From: Rickettsiales bacterium
GTDB taxonomy: Bacteria > Pseudomonadota > Alphaproteobacteria > Rs-D84 > CACZYB01
Assembly (NCBI GenBank): GCA_031276335.1
Contig: JAISNH010000108.1
Span: forward strand, 1-6,739
DNA: 6,739 nucleotides
Direction: 5' to 3'
Shown: in pieces, positions 1 through 6,247 of the stretch
Position numbering within the stretch: position 1 is the stretch's first letter
How the letters are laid out: each line of letters opens with the position of its first letter
Translations under genes and position numbers: made by a program
Notes under the pieces: model-generated
Told to the model about the DNA's origin: nothing
The model's input: only the letters and a program-made list of their open reading frames with translations
Database searches by the model: none

Positions 1-1433
1 GGTTCGAGGCGCGCGAGATGATAGTCGAAAAACTGAAGGAAACCGGCGCGCTTGAAAAGGTCGAGCCGTGCCTGCACGCCGTCCCTCGCTCGCAACGGGG
101 CGGCGCGATACTGGAGCCGCGGCTGACTACGCAGTGGTATTGCGACGTGAAGGCGCTGGCCGCGCGCGCGATTGAAAAAGTCAAAAGCGGAGAAATGGGC
201 TTCATCCCGAAGCTGTGGGAAAACACTTTTTTCTCCTGGCTCGAAAACATACAGCCATGGTGCATTTCGCGCCAGCTTTGGTGGGGGCACCAAATACCCG
301 CCTATTACGGCAAGGACGGAAAGCTGGCCTACGTCGGGAAAAATCCGCCGACCGGGTTGGCGCGGGACGAAGATGTGCTGGACACTTGGTTTTCAAGCGG
401 CCTGTGGCCTATGGCGACGCTGGGATGGCCGGACGAAAGCGCGCCCGACTTCAAAAAATATTTCCCGAACTCAGTGCTTGTCACCGGATTCGACATCATA
501 TTCTTCTGGGTCGCGCGGATGGCGATGTTCAGCCTGTACTTCACGGGCAAGGCTCCGTTCGGAAAGGTGGTGCTGCACGGGCTGGTCACCGACGAGCGCG
601 GCGTGAAGATGAGCAAGACGAAGGGCAACGTGATAAATCCGTTAGACTTCATCGGCGAATTCGGGGCGGACCCCCTGCGCTTCGCGATATGCCTCGCCGC
701 GAACCAGAACCGCACAAACCCCTTCGGCAAGGCCAACGTCGAAAATGCGAAGAAATTCCTGACCAAGCTCTTGAACGCGGTGGCGTTCTGGGAAATCAAC
801 GGGATCGCCGGGGCTCCGGAAAAATTCGACGCGGCACGATCCGCCCCGGCCGCCGACTGGATAATCGGCCGGATGAACGGCGCGGTCGCGGCCGCCGAGG
901 CGGGCATGGAGGCCTACCGCTACGACGAATATGCAAACAATATCTACCACTTCGTGTGGGACGATTTCTGCAGCGCGTTCATCGAGGCCGCGAAGCCGGA
1001 GCTTGCGGGCGCGAACCGCGGCGCGATTCTTTCCGCCGCGCACGAGGCGCTGAAAGGCATGCTGAAGATGCTGCAGCCGGTGACGCCGTTCATCGCCGCA
1101 GAGCTGTGGGAAAGATTGGGCTTCGGGAAGGAGGTTGATCTCATCCGCGAGCCGTTCGCGGCGCAAATCACGCTGGGAAAAGCCAATATCGCGAACGCGG
1201 AAAAATTCCAGCTAGAGCTTGAAACGAAGCTGTCCGCGGCGAACCGCGATGAGGAAATCGCGAAAAGCAGGGCCGAACTGGCCGCGACGGAAAAACGCAT
1301 CGGAAGCCTGTCCAAGCAGCTGTCCAACAAGGGATTCACGGAAAACGCGAAGCCGGATGTGCTGGCAGAATACAGGAACGCGCTGGCTGAGGCGGAGGCG
1401 AAGAAAAAACTGCTGGAGGAAAAAATTGGCTGA
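1..1433 (+). CDS. valS: Valine--tRNA ligase, C-terminal part (5'-truncated by window edge)
   Basis: Class I aminoacyl-tRNA synthetase that attaches valine to tRNA-Val in the cytoplasm. The frame is open from base 3, so the ATG at 18 is internal. The HIGH motif and most of the CP1 editing domain lie upstream of the window. Visible in order: the end of the editing domain with EPRLTTQW (about 112-137); WCISRQLWWGH (258-290); LDTWFSSGLWP; GFDIIFFWVARM; the class I signature KMSKTKGNV (606-632; Thr replaces the more usual second Ser); the helical anticodon-binding bundle (about 850-1110); and a C-terminal charged coiled coil (about 1200-1430) with the family hallmark LSNKGF. The short HAVPRSQRGG segment resembles the Pseudomonadota type without zinc cysteines. 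The stretch between PFIAAELW and the coiled coil is unusually short; see findings. The gene is translationally coupled to the Nudix gene downstream. The identification is secure. Confidence 0.97.
   Translation, partial: FEAREMIVEKLKETGALEKVEPCLHAVPRSQRGGAILEPRLTTQWYCDVKALAARAIEKVKSGEMGFIPKLWENTFFSWLENIQPWCISRQLWWGHQIPAYYGKDGKLAYVGKNPPTGLARDEDVLDTWFSSGLWPMATLGWPDESAPDFKKYFPNSVLVTGFDIIFFWVARMAMFSLYFTGKAPFGKVVLHGLVTDERGVKMSKTKGNVINPLDFIGEFGADPLRFAICLAANQNRTNPFGKANVENAKKFLTKLLNAVAFWEINGIAGAPEKFDAARSAPAADWIIGRMNGAVAAAEAGMEAYRYDEYANNIYHFVWDDFCSAFIEAAKPELAGANRGAILSAAHEALKGMLKMLQPVTPFIAAELWERLGFGKEVDLIREPFAAQITLGKANIANAEKFQLELETKLSAANRDEEIAKSRAELAATEKRIGSLSKQLSNKGFTENAKPDVLAEYRNALAEAEAKKKLLEEKIG
1415..1420 (+). 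promoter_or_regulatory. Ribosome-binding site of the Nudix gene, inside valS
   Basis: GGAGGA lies within the last codons of valS. It is 5 bases from an in-frame TTG (1426) and 14 bases from the first in-frame ATG (1435). The spacing favours TTG as the start, which would make the Nudix gene overlap valS by 8 bases and couple their translation. Confidence 0.6.
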
Positions 1434-2058
1434 AATGCTCGACATATACGATGAAAACGGAAACCATATCGGGGTGGAGGACAGGAAGATCGTCCACGCG
1501 AAGGGACTGTGGCACCGCACGGTTCATTGCTGGCTCGTGCGCGGAACAAGCGGGATATTGTTCCAGCGACGCGCCTCGACATTGCTGGACAACCCGCGCA
1601 AATTCTACACCACGGCAAGCGGGCATCTGGCCGCCGGCGAAACGCTGGAGGAGGCCTTCACCCGCGAGCTGGCCGAGGAAATCGGCGCTGAAATAAAAAA
1701 TCCCGTGAAGATTATGGAAGGAAGATACAGCGCCGACTTCAGAAAAGCCGACGGCGGGGAGTTCCGCGATCGAGCCATGTACTCCGTGTTCTTCGCCCGC
1801 GACGACCGCCCGCTTTCGTCGTACGCGCCGCAAATAAACGAACTGGACGGCCTGATCGAAATGGACATGCAGGGAGCGCTGCGATTATTCGAAGGCGGAA
1901 CGGAAAGCCAGCCCGCGGTCGGATGGCTGTACGGCGCGGACGGCAAGCTGGGTATTTCTGATCTTAGCGTAAGGCGGGACGATTTCGTATGCAACCCCGG
2001 CGAAACCCTTAGCGAAAAATTCGGCGCGGTGATAAGGAAAATACTGGAAAAGCTATAG
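1426..2058 (+). CDS. Nudix hydrolase (IPP isomerase-like / YfcD-like subgroup)
   Basis: Cytoplasmic Nudix-fold phosphohydrolase of about 210 residues. A complete Nudix box GX5EX7REUXEEXGU is present: it runs from Gly66 in GHLAAGE through RELAEEIGA at about residues 80-88, so all metal-binding glutamates are there. The N-terminal LDIYDENGNHIG followed by KGLWHRTVHCWLV is typical of the IPP isomerase-like branch of Nudix proteins. The substrate cannot be read from sequence. I do not call it a true type 1 IPP isomerase because I do not recognise that enzyme's active-site cysteine motif. The start is taken at TTG 1426 because GGAGGA sits 5 bases upstream; ATG 1435 (207 residues) is the alternative and loses only Met-Ala-Glu. 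The gene overlaps or abuts valS and probably shares its transcript. It ends two bases before the convergent mlaC stop. Confidence 0.9.
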   Translation: MAEMLDIYDENGNHIGVEDRKIVHAKGLWHRTVHCWLVRGTSGILFQRRASTLLDNPRKFYTTASGHLAAGETLEEAFTRELAEEIGAEIKNPVKIMEGRYSADFRKADGGEFRDRAMYSVFFARDDRPLSSYAPQINELDGLIEMDMQGALRLFEGGTESQPAVGWLYGADGKLGISDLSVRRDDFVCNPGETLSEKFGAVIRKILEKL

Positions 2059-2068
2059 GGCTATTTCC
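2046..2068. terminator. Hairpin spanning both convergent stop codons; possible bidirectional terminator
   Basis: GGAAA-AGCT (2046-2054) can pair with GGCT-A-TTTCC (2059-2068) around an ATAG loop. This gives a nine-pair stem with one bulged A and one G-T pair. It covers the Nudix stop (2056-2058) and the mlaC stop (2061-2063). Only the minus-strand exit is T-rich (CTTTTCC then ATTTTCC on that strand); the plus-strand exit has no T tract. It may therefore work as a terminator mainly for mlaC, or only by blocking converging polymerases. The stem is of modest stability, so this is a candidate. Confidence 0.35.
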
Positions 2069-2699
2069 CGGACTTCAGCTCCGCCGTCTTCGCGGATAGC
2101 TTCGCGGTCAACTCGGCCACCGGAGCCTTGCCTCCGTCGGCAGCCGCCTTCAGTATGGGGGCGTATTCGTTCTTGAAGCTCATCGCCATAGACACGCCCT
2201 CTATCACGACGTCTATCACGCGGTAGGAATCCCCGTATTTCTGCATGCGCCACGCGACTTCGATGTCTTTTTCGCCGGAAGCGGCGGCCGCGACCCTGCT
2301 CTCCACAAAGAACTCGCCGGCTTTCTTGGCCGCGGAGGCCCCCGTAACCTCGACCTTCTGGTCGCTGTAGGAGGCGAATTTCTTTGCGTATCCATAGACG
2401 TTCAGCTCGGAAAACGCATCTATGAAGCTTTTCTTCTCGGCCGCTTCGAGCCCCCTGGCGTACACGCCGAGGACGAAGTTCGCGATATGGTCGAAATTGA
2501 AGTTGTCGGAAAGCGCGCGTCGGAACGGCACGATCCGCGATTCCTCCGTCTTGTGCTCTTCGTTGAAAATCTTGACTATCGTGTCGTCGATGATTTTCTG
2601 GGTGTATGATTTGACATCGTCTATATCGGACGCCGCCGCCGCGAACGAAAGCGCCGCCGCGAAAACAAATGTAGCGATGCCGTGGAAAATCTTCTTCAT
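2061..2699 (-). CDS. mlaC: MlaC/Ttg2D family periplasmic phospholipid-binding protein
   Basis: Soluble periplasmic carrier that moves phospholipids between the outer-membrane MlaA complex and the inner-membrane MlaFEDB ABC transporter, which maintains outer-membrane asymmetry. The 212-residue length is normal. It starts with a Sec signal peptide: MKK, a hydrophobic stretch of about 17 residues, and a likely cleavage after Ala23 (SFAAAA/SD). The mature part shows the family pattern: a helical N-terminus, FNFDHIANFVLG at 67-78 (family consensus F-D-F-x-x-M-A-R-x-x-L-G), AYAKKF-like VYGYAKKFASY at 101-111, and the diagnostic VIDVVIEGVSMA at 161-172. The start is supported by GGGAGG six bases upstream. 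It follows sufD in the same direction after 53 bases, and a good promoter sits at the sufD stop, so separate expression is likely. No mlaD, E, F or A is visible, so it is detached from its usual partners here. Confidence 0.93.
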   Translation of the reverse strand: MKKIFHGIATFVFAAALSFAAAASDIDDVKSYTQKIIDDTIVKIFNEEHKTEESRIVPFRRALSDNFNFDHIANFVLGVYARGLEAAEKKSFIDAFSELNVYGYAKKFASYSDQKVEVTGASAAKKAGEFFVESRVAAAASGEKDIEVAWRMQKYGDSYRVIDVVIEGVSMAMSFKNEYAPILKAAADGGKAPVAELTAKLSAKTAELKSGK

Positions 2700-2705
2700 G
2701 CCGCG

Positions 2706-2711
2706 CCTCCC
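2706..2711 (-). promoter_or_regulatory. Ribosome-binding site of mlaC
   Basis: On the minus strand GGGAGG stands six bases before the mlaC ATG (2699-2697). It is a strong, well-spaced Shine-Dalgarno sequence that fixes this start. Confidence 0.75.
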
Positions 2712-2727
2712 GGGTTAGTATGGTGCA

Positions 2728-2756
2728 ACTATAGCCGGCACCGATGGATAATTCAA
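2728..2756 (-). promoter_or_regulatory. Candidate sigma-70 type promoter of mlaC
   Basis: On the minus strand, TTGAAT (2756-2751) and TATAGT (2733-2728) are separated by exactly 17 bases. They match the -35 and -10 consensus at 4/6 and 5/6 positions. The -35 box overlaps the sufD stop codon. Transcription would begin near 2721, giving a leader of about 21 bases that contains the GGGAGG ribosome-binding site. The geometry is good, but this is a pattern match only. Confidence 0.5.
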
Positions 2757-4051
2757 GGATTTTCGGCCATAATCATCCGCGCGTATTCGCCGGCGATATC
2801 GGCATCCGCGATATGCGCGAACTGCGAGGAAAGCAGGGATTGCGAAAGCGCCTTGCGCGCGGCGTTCTCGTCGATTCCACGCGATTGCAGGAAAAATAGC
2901 TCCTCCTTGTCCACGCCGGAAACCCCGGCGCCGTGGAAGGCCTTCACGCCTTCGGAGGAAACTGACTGCCGAGGCATTATCCGCCCGCGCGCCGCATCCG
3001 AGGCCAGCAGTATCCGCGAGGCCTGCCGAACTTCAGCTCCGCGGATTCCGCGGGACGTCGAAAGCGATGTCGCAAGGTTCGCGCGCGCATGGTCGAAAAC
3101 GGCCGCGGCAAGCGAGCTCTCATGCGAGGCATATGAGCCGTCCAACCGTACGGAAGCATCATACGACACGTCGGATTCGCGCGAGGCCGCCGCGGCGAAA
3201 TGGACGGATGACTTCGCACCCGCGTCCATGGATATCCGGATGCGCCCGTCGAATACGCCCGCGCGGCGGACATAGGAAAAGTTGCGGTAATCGGCGCCCC
3301 CGGCCATGGAAACATACGCGATTTCGGCCTCGCATGAAGACGGGGAGGCGTCGAAATACCGGTAATGAAAAAGCCGGGAACCGGCGCCCAGGAACAGCTC
3401 GGCCACGCGGTTGGAAAAGTATTCCGCCCCTTCCAGCGATAGAACGGTTTCGATAATCGAGGCCTCCGCCCCCTCACCAAGCTTTATTGCGATTCGCGGA
3501 TTCATGAACGAGCGCTCCGCTCCGGGCGTGGCGAGCGAGATTATGTGTATCGGCCGCGAAAGCTTCTCGCCGGCGGCGACCCTTACCACCGCGCCGTCGC
3601 GCATGTAGGCGGAATTCAGCATGGAAAGGATGTCCTCGCCGACGGACAGCGCGTCCTTTAGGGGGGAATCCGGCCAGTCCTTCGTCGCGTTCAAGAATCC
3701 GTCGCTGTATACCGAGAACGGCATTTCCTCCTCGGAGGACAACTCCGGCATGTACATGCCGTTGACAAGCACTATCGTATACGCCTCCACGTCGAAGAAT
3801 TCATAACTCGAAAGCTCGGACGACGGCAGGAACGGCTTTGCCGGCCGCTCTGAAAACCCGCCCCTCGAAATGAACCGGGCGACCTCCGGATTCAATATCG
3901 AGGCATCGAAGGATTCCGCATACGCCGCCATCGCCCGCCGCTTCATGGCGATAAGCCACGAAGGCAGGTCCGGCACGGCGGTGGCGGAATATCCGTCCAT
4001 GAACGGCGCGCGCGCGGAGGTCTTCAAAATCCTCATCCTAGATATCGGCAA
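2753..4051 (-). CDS. sufD: Fe-S cluster assembly scaffold subunit SufD
   Basis: Partner of SufB in the SufBC2D scaffold, where Fe-S clusters form at the SufB-SufD interface. The 432 residues fit the family: a helical N-terminal domain (LPSWLIAMKRRAMAAYAESF at about 28-48), a right-handed parallel beta-helix core (about 140-370) and a C-terminal helical domain. The hallmark HGAGVSGVDKEELFFLQSRGI starts at His373, equivalent to E. coli SufD His360. The cysteine expected two residues before that His (VKCSHGAT in typical SufD) is Ala371 here (VKAFHGAG). The start is taken at TTG 4051 because GAGGAG (4064-4059) lies seven bases upstream. The ATG at 4036 has no usable ribosome-binding site, but it would begin one base after the sufC stop and remains possible. 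The TTG start overlaps sufC by 14 bases. Confidence 0.95.
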   Translation of the reverse strand: MPISRMRILKTSARAPFMDGYSATAVPDLPSWLIAMKRRAMAAYAESFDASILNPEVARFISRGGFSERPAKPFLPSSELSSYEFFDVEAYTIVLVNGMYMPELSSEEEMPFSVYSDGFLNATKDWPDSPLKDALSVGEDILSMLNSAYMRDGAVVRVAAGEKLSRPIHIISLATPGAERSFMNPRIAIKLGEGAEASIIETVLSLEGAEYFSNRVAELFLGAGSRLFHYRYFDASPSSCEAEIAYVSMAGGADYRNFSYVRRAGVFDGRIRISMDAGAKSSVHFAAAASRESDVSYDASVRLDGSYASHESSLAAAVFDHARANLATSLSTSRGIRGAEVRQASRILLASDAARGRIMPRQSVSSEGVKAFHGAGVSGVDKEELFFLQSRGIDENAARKALSQSLLSSQFAHIADADIAGEYARMIMAENP

Positions 4052-4772
4052 ATCCGTGCTCCTCTATCCTTCCCGCGAGCTCCGCGCCGCCGGAAGCGGC
4101 GATCGCGCCCTCTCTCATCACGTACACCGCGTCGGGCGCAAGCCTGTCGATAAGGCGCGAATAATGCGACACCACGACGAAGGCGGTGCCGGAGGATCTA
4201 AGCCTTTCGATAGCGCGGACTATTATGTTCATCGCGTCTACGTCCACGCCGCTGTCCGGCTCGTCCAAAAGGGCGAGGCGCGGATTCAGGAACAGCATTT
4301 CCAGGCAGGCGATCTTTTTCCGCTCACCGCCGGAAAATCCGACGTTCGCCTCGCGGTTCATCCACGCCGGCGGAATCTCGAGCAGCTTTGAATATTCGTC
4401 CGCGAGCTTGAAGAACTTCGGTGCGGACAGCGGCTCCTCGCCGCGCGCGCGCCGGACGGAATTTGCCGCGTGCTTGAGGAGCGTCGATATGGTCAGCCCC
4501 GGGATCGCGGGCGCGTTCTGGAAGCTTAGGAAAACGCCCATGCGCGCGACTTCGTCCGCGCTTTTGCCCGCCAGGTCGACGCCGTCGAACGCTATGCTTC
4601 CGGCCGTGATTTCGTACTTCGGATTTTTCGCGATCGCGGACAAAAGGGTCGATTTGCCGCCGCCGTTCTTTCCCATTATTACATGAGTTTCGCCGGCCTT
4701 TACGCCGAGGCCGAGGCCGGACAGGATTTCCCTTCCTTCCGCCGCGACATGCAGGTTTTCAATCTTCAGCAT
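4038..4772 (-). CDS. sufC: Fe-S cluster assembly ATPase SufC
   Basis: Cytoplasmic ABC-type ATPase of the SufBC2D complex; ATP-driven dimerisation of two SufC subunits reshapes the SufB-SufD interface. All ABC motifs are present (numbering from the chosen start): Walker A GKNGGGKST 34-42 (Gly where most SufC have Ser), Q-loop Gln85 in SFQNAPAIPG, signature FSGGERKK 146-153, Walker B LALLDEPDSGVD 166-177, and H-loop His203 in VVVSHYSR. The length of 244 is typical. Three ATG codons occur in a row (4778, 4775, 4772). The third is chosen because GAGGA (4785-4781) is eight bases away and MLKIENLHV matches the usual SufC N-terminus; 4775 is almost as good. The gene overlaps the sufB end by 14-20 bases, so the two are translationally coupled. 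Confidence 0.96.
   Translation of the reverse strand: MLKIENLHVAAEGREILSGLGLGVKAGETHVIMGKNGGGKSTLLSAIAKNPKYEITAGSIAFDGVDLAGKSADEVARMGVFLSFQNAPAIPGLTISTLLKHAANSVRRARGEEPLSAPKFFKLADEYSKLLEIPPAWMNREANVGFSGGERKKIACLEMLFLNPRLALLDEPDSGVDVDAMNIIVRAIERLRSSGTAFVVVSHYSRLIDRLAPDAVYVMREGAIAASGGAELAGRIEEHGFADI
4059..4064 (-). promoter_or_regulatory. Ribosome-binding site of sufD, inside sufC
   Basis: Minus-strand GAGGAG within the last sufC codons is seven bases before TTG 4051 and 22 bases before ATG 4036. It decides in favour of the TTG start of sufD. Confidence 0.6.
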
Positions 4773-6195
4773 CATCATAATCCTCTATGCTTATGTTTAT
4801 CAGCTCGCGCGCCTCCAGCGCGAATTCGGCCGGCAGCCGGCGTATCACGTCGGAGCAGAACCCGTTGACGAGAAGGCCGACCGCCTGTTCCGCGGCGATG
4901 CCCCTGCTCGCCAGGTAGAAAAGCTGCTCGTCGCTTATGGATGCGACCTGCGCCTCGTGCGCCGCCGCGGCCGACGGATCCGCGTTCCGTATGTCGGGAA
5001 GCGCAAGCGATTCGGCCCCGTCCCCGATAATCAGGTTGTCGCATTTGGTATAGTTCTTCGCGCCGCGCGCCCCTGCCGCTATGTCGACCAAGCCGCGGTA
5101 TCCGTTTTTCGACCGGCCTAGTGCGACGCCCTTGGAAAAAATGGTGCTGCCGGTGTCCCGTCCGATGTGGATCATCTTCGTGCCGGTGTCGGCCGCCTGC
5201 CGCCGGTTCGTGATGGCCACGGAATAGAATTCGCCGCGCGCGCGGTCGCCCTTCAGCACGCACGACGGGTATTTCCACGTCTTTATCGAGCCGACCTCCA
5301 GCTGCGTCCACGAGATGAGGGCATCGGCGTGGGCCACCCCCCGCTTCGTCACGAAATTGTATATGCCGCCGGCGCCCTCCTCGTCCCCGCCGTACCAGTT
5401 CTGCACGGTCGAGTATTTGACCCGCGCGCCGGCAAGGGCGATCACCTCCACCACGCCGGAATGAATCTGATAGGACGTGCGTATCGGCGCCGAGCCTCCC
5501 TCCCGATAGGACAGATCCGAGCCTTCGTCGGCGATGATTAGCGTACGCTCGAACTGCCCCAGCTTCTCGGCCTGCAGGCGGAAATAGCTCGACAGCTCGA
5601 CGGGACACTTCACGCCCTTCGGCACATAGGCGAACGTCCCGTCGGAAAACACGGCGGAATTGAGCGCGGCGAAAAAATTGTCATCCGGCGGTACGGCCGA
5701 GCCCAGGTATTTCCACACCAGATCCGGGTATTCCCGGAGCGCGGCGGAAATCGGGCAGAATATTATGCCGAGCGAGGCGAGCTGGTCGCGGTAGGTGGTT
5801 GCGACCGAGCGGCTGTCCACCACTGCATCGACCGCCTGCCCCTCCAGGATTTTCCGCTCGGCAAGAGGCACGCCCAGCCGCTCGTAGGTTTTCCGTATCT
5901 TCTCGTCCGCCATGGGAGCGTCCCGATTCGGCTGCGCGAAACAATAGATGTCGTCGTAGTCGATCGGGGGATAGTCGAAAAGCGCCCAGTGCGGCTCCTT
6001 CATTTTCCGCCATTTTTCAAGCGCGGCCAGGCGGAATTCCAAGACTCGCCCCGATTCGCCGTTTTTTTCGGAGATATATCGCACGACGTCCTCGCTAACG
6101 CCCTTTTTGGGAATAACGTCCGCGGCGATTTCCGGGTCGAAGCCCGCCGCGTACTCGCCTGCGTTTTTCTCAATGATGGATTTTACATCGCTCAT
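4759..6195 (-). CDS. sufB: Fe-S cluster assembly scaffold subunit SufB (Gly at the Cys254 position)
   Basis: Main scaffold subunit of SufBC2D, receiving sulfur and building Fe-S clusters. At 478 residues it is of normal length. The N-terminal SEDVVRYISEKNGE, LEFRLAALEKW and DYPPIDYDDI are typical. The core carries KYSTVQNWYGGDEEGAGGIYNFVTKRG, WKYPSCVLKGD and ADTGTKMIHIGRDTGS. Aligned by eye to E. coli SufB with a constant offset of 20: Arg206 (R226), His245 (H265), Cys385 in YTKCDN (C405) and Glu414 in AHEAQ (E434) are kept. The conserved EGC(S/T)AP is EGGSAP, with Gly234 (codon GGC at 5494-5496) in place of C254. Six other cysteines remain, including conserved ones in VKCP, PSCVL and GFCSDV; none lies beside the gap. 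No Shine-Dalgarno sequence precedes the ATG. First gene of the sufBCD run. Confidence 0.97.
   Translation of the reverse strand: MSDVKSIIEKNAGEYAAGFDPEIAADVIPKKGVSEDVVRYISEKNGESGRVLEFRLAALEKWRKMKEPHWALFDYPPIDYDDIYCFAQPNRDAPMADEKIRKTYERLGVPLAERKILEGQAVDAVVDSRSVATTYRDQLASLGIIFCPISAALREYPDLVWKYLGSAVPPDDNFFAALNSAVFSDGTFAYVPKGVKCPVELSSYFRLQAEKLGQFERTLIIADEGSDLSYREGGSAPIRTSYQIHSGVVEVIALAGARVKYSTVQNWYGGDEEGAGGIYNFVTKRGVAHADALISWTQLEVGSIKTWKYPSCVLKGDRARGEFYSVAITNRRQAADTGTKMIHIGRDTGSTIFSKGVALGRSKNGYRGLVDIAAGARGAKNYTKCDNLIIGDGAESLALPDIRNADPSAAAAHEAQVASISDEQLFYLASRGIAAEQAVGLLVNGFCSDVIRRLPAEFALEARELINISIEDYDDAED
4781..4785 (-). promoter_or_regulatory. Ribosome-binding site of sufC, inside sufB
   Basis: Minus-strand GAGGA lies in the last codons of sufB, 2, 5 and 8 bases before three consecutive ATG codons. 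The first is too close, so the second or third ATG of sufC is the likely start. Confidence 0.55.
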
Positions 6196-6201
6196 AGAAC
6201 A

Positions 6202-6230
6202 AAAATACTACGGCGGAGGACAAGTTGCAA
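6202..6230 (-). promoter_or_regulatory. Weak candidate promoter of sufB (possibly leaderless transcript)
   Basis: Minus-strand TTGCAA (6230-6225) and TATTTT (6207-6202) are 17 bases apart, each matching consensus at 4/6. The -10 box ends six bases before the sufB ATG, so transcription would start at or next to the ATG. This fits the lack of a ribosome-binding site but remains speculative. I do not see a recognisable IscR, Irr or RirA site in this 52-base gap. Confidence 0.3.
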
Positions 6231-6247
6231 GAGTAAAAAATAGGATA

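Noticed and set aside
215..1138. Long plus-strand open frame (307 codons) within valS
   Set aside because: It overlaps the certain valS frame and encodes an Arg- and Gly-rich, non-family sequence; it is a by-product of high GC content.
944..1618. Minus-strand open frame (224 codons) antisense to valS and the Nudix gene
   Set aside because: Ser/Phe-rich antisense frame crossing two well-supported genes, with no recognisable domain.
2722..2742. Inverted repeat GGTGC ... GCACC between sufD and mlaC
   Set aside because: A five-base stem with an 11-base loop and no T tract; it overlaps the better-supported -10 box and could arise by chance.
4775..5608. Minus-strand open frame (277 codons) within sufB
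   Set aside because: It lies in another frame of sufB, with an Arg/Gly/His-rich composition typical of GC-rich shadow frames.
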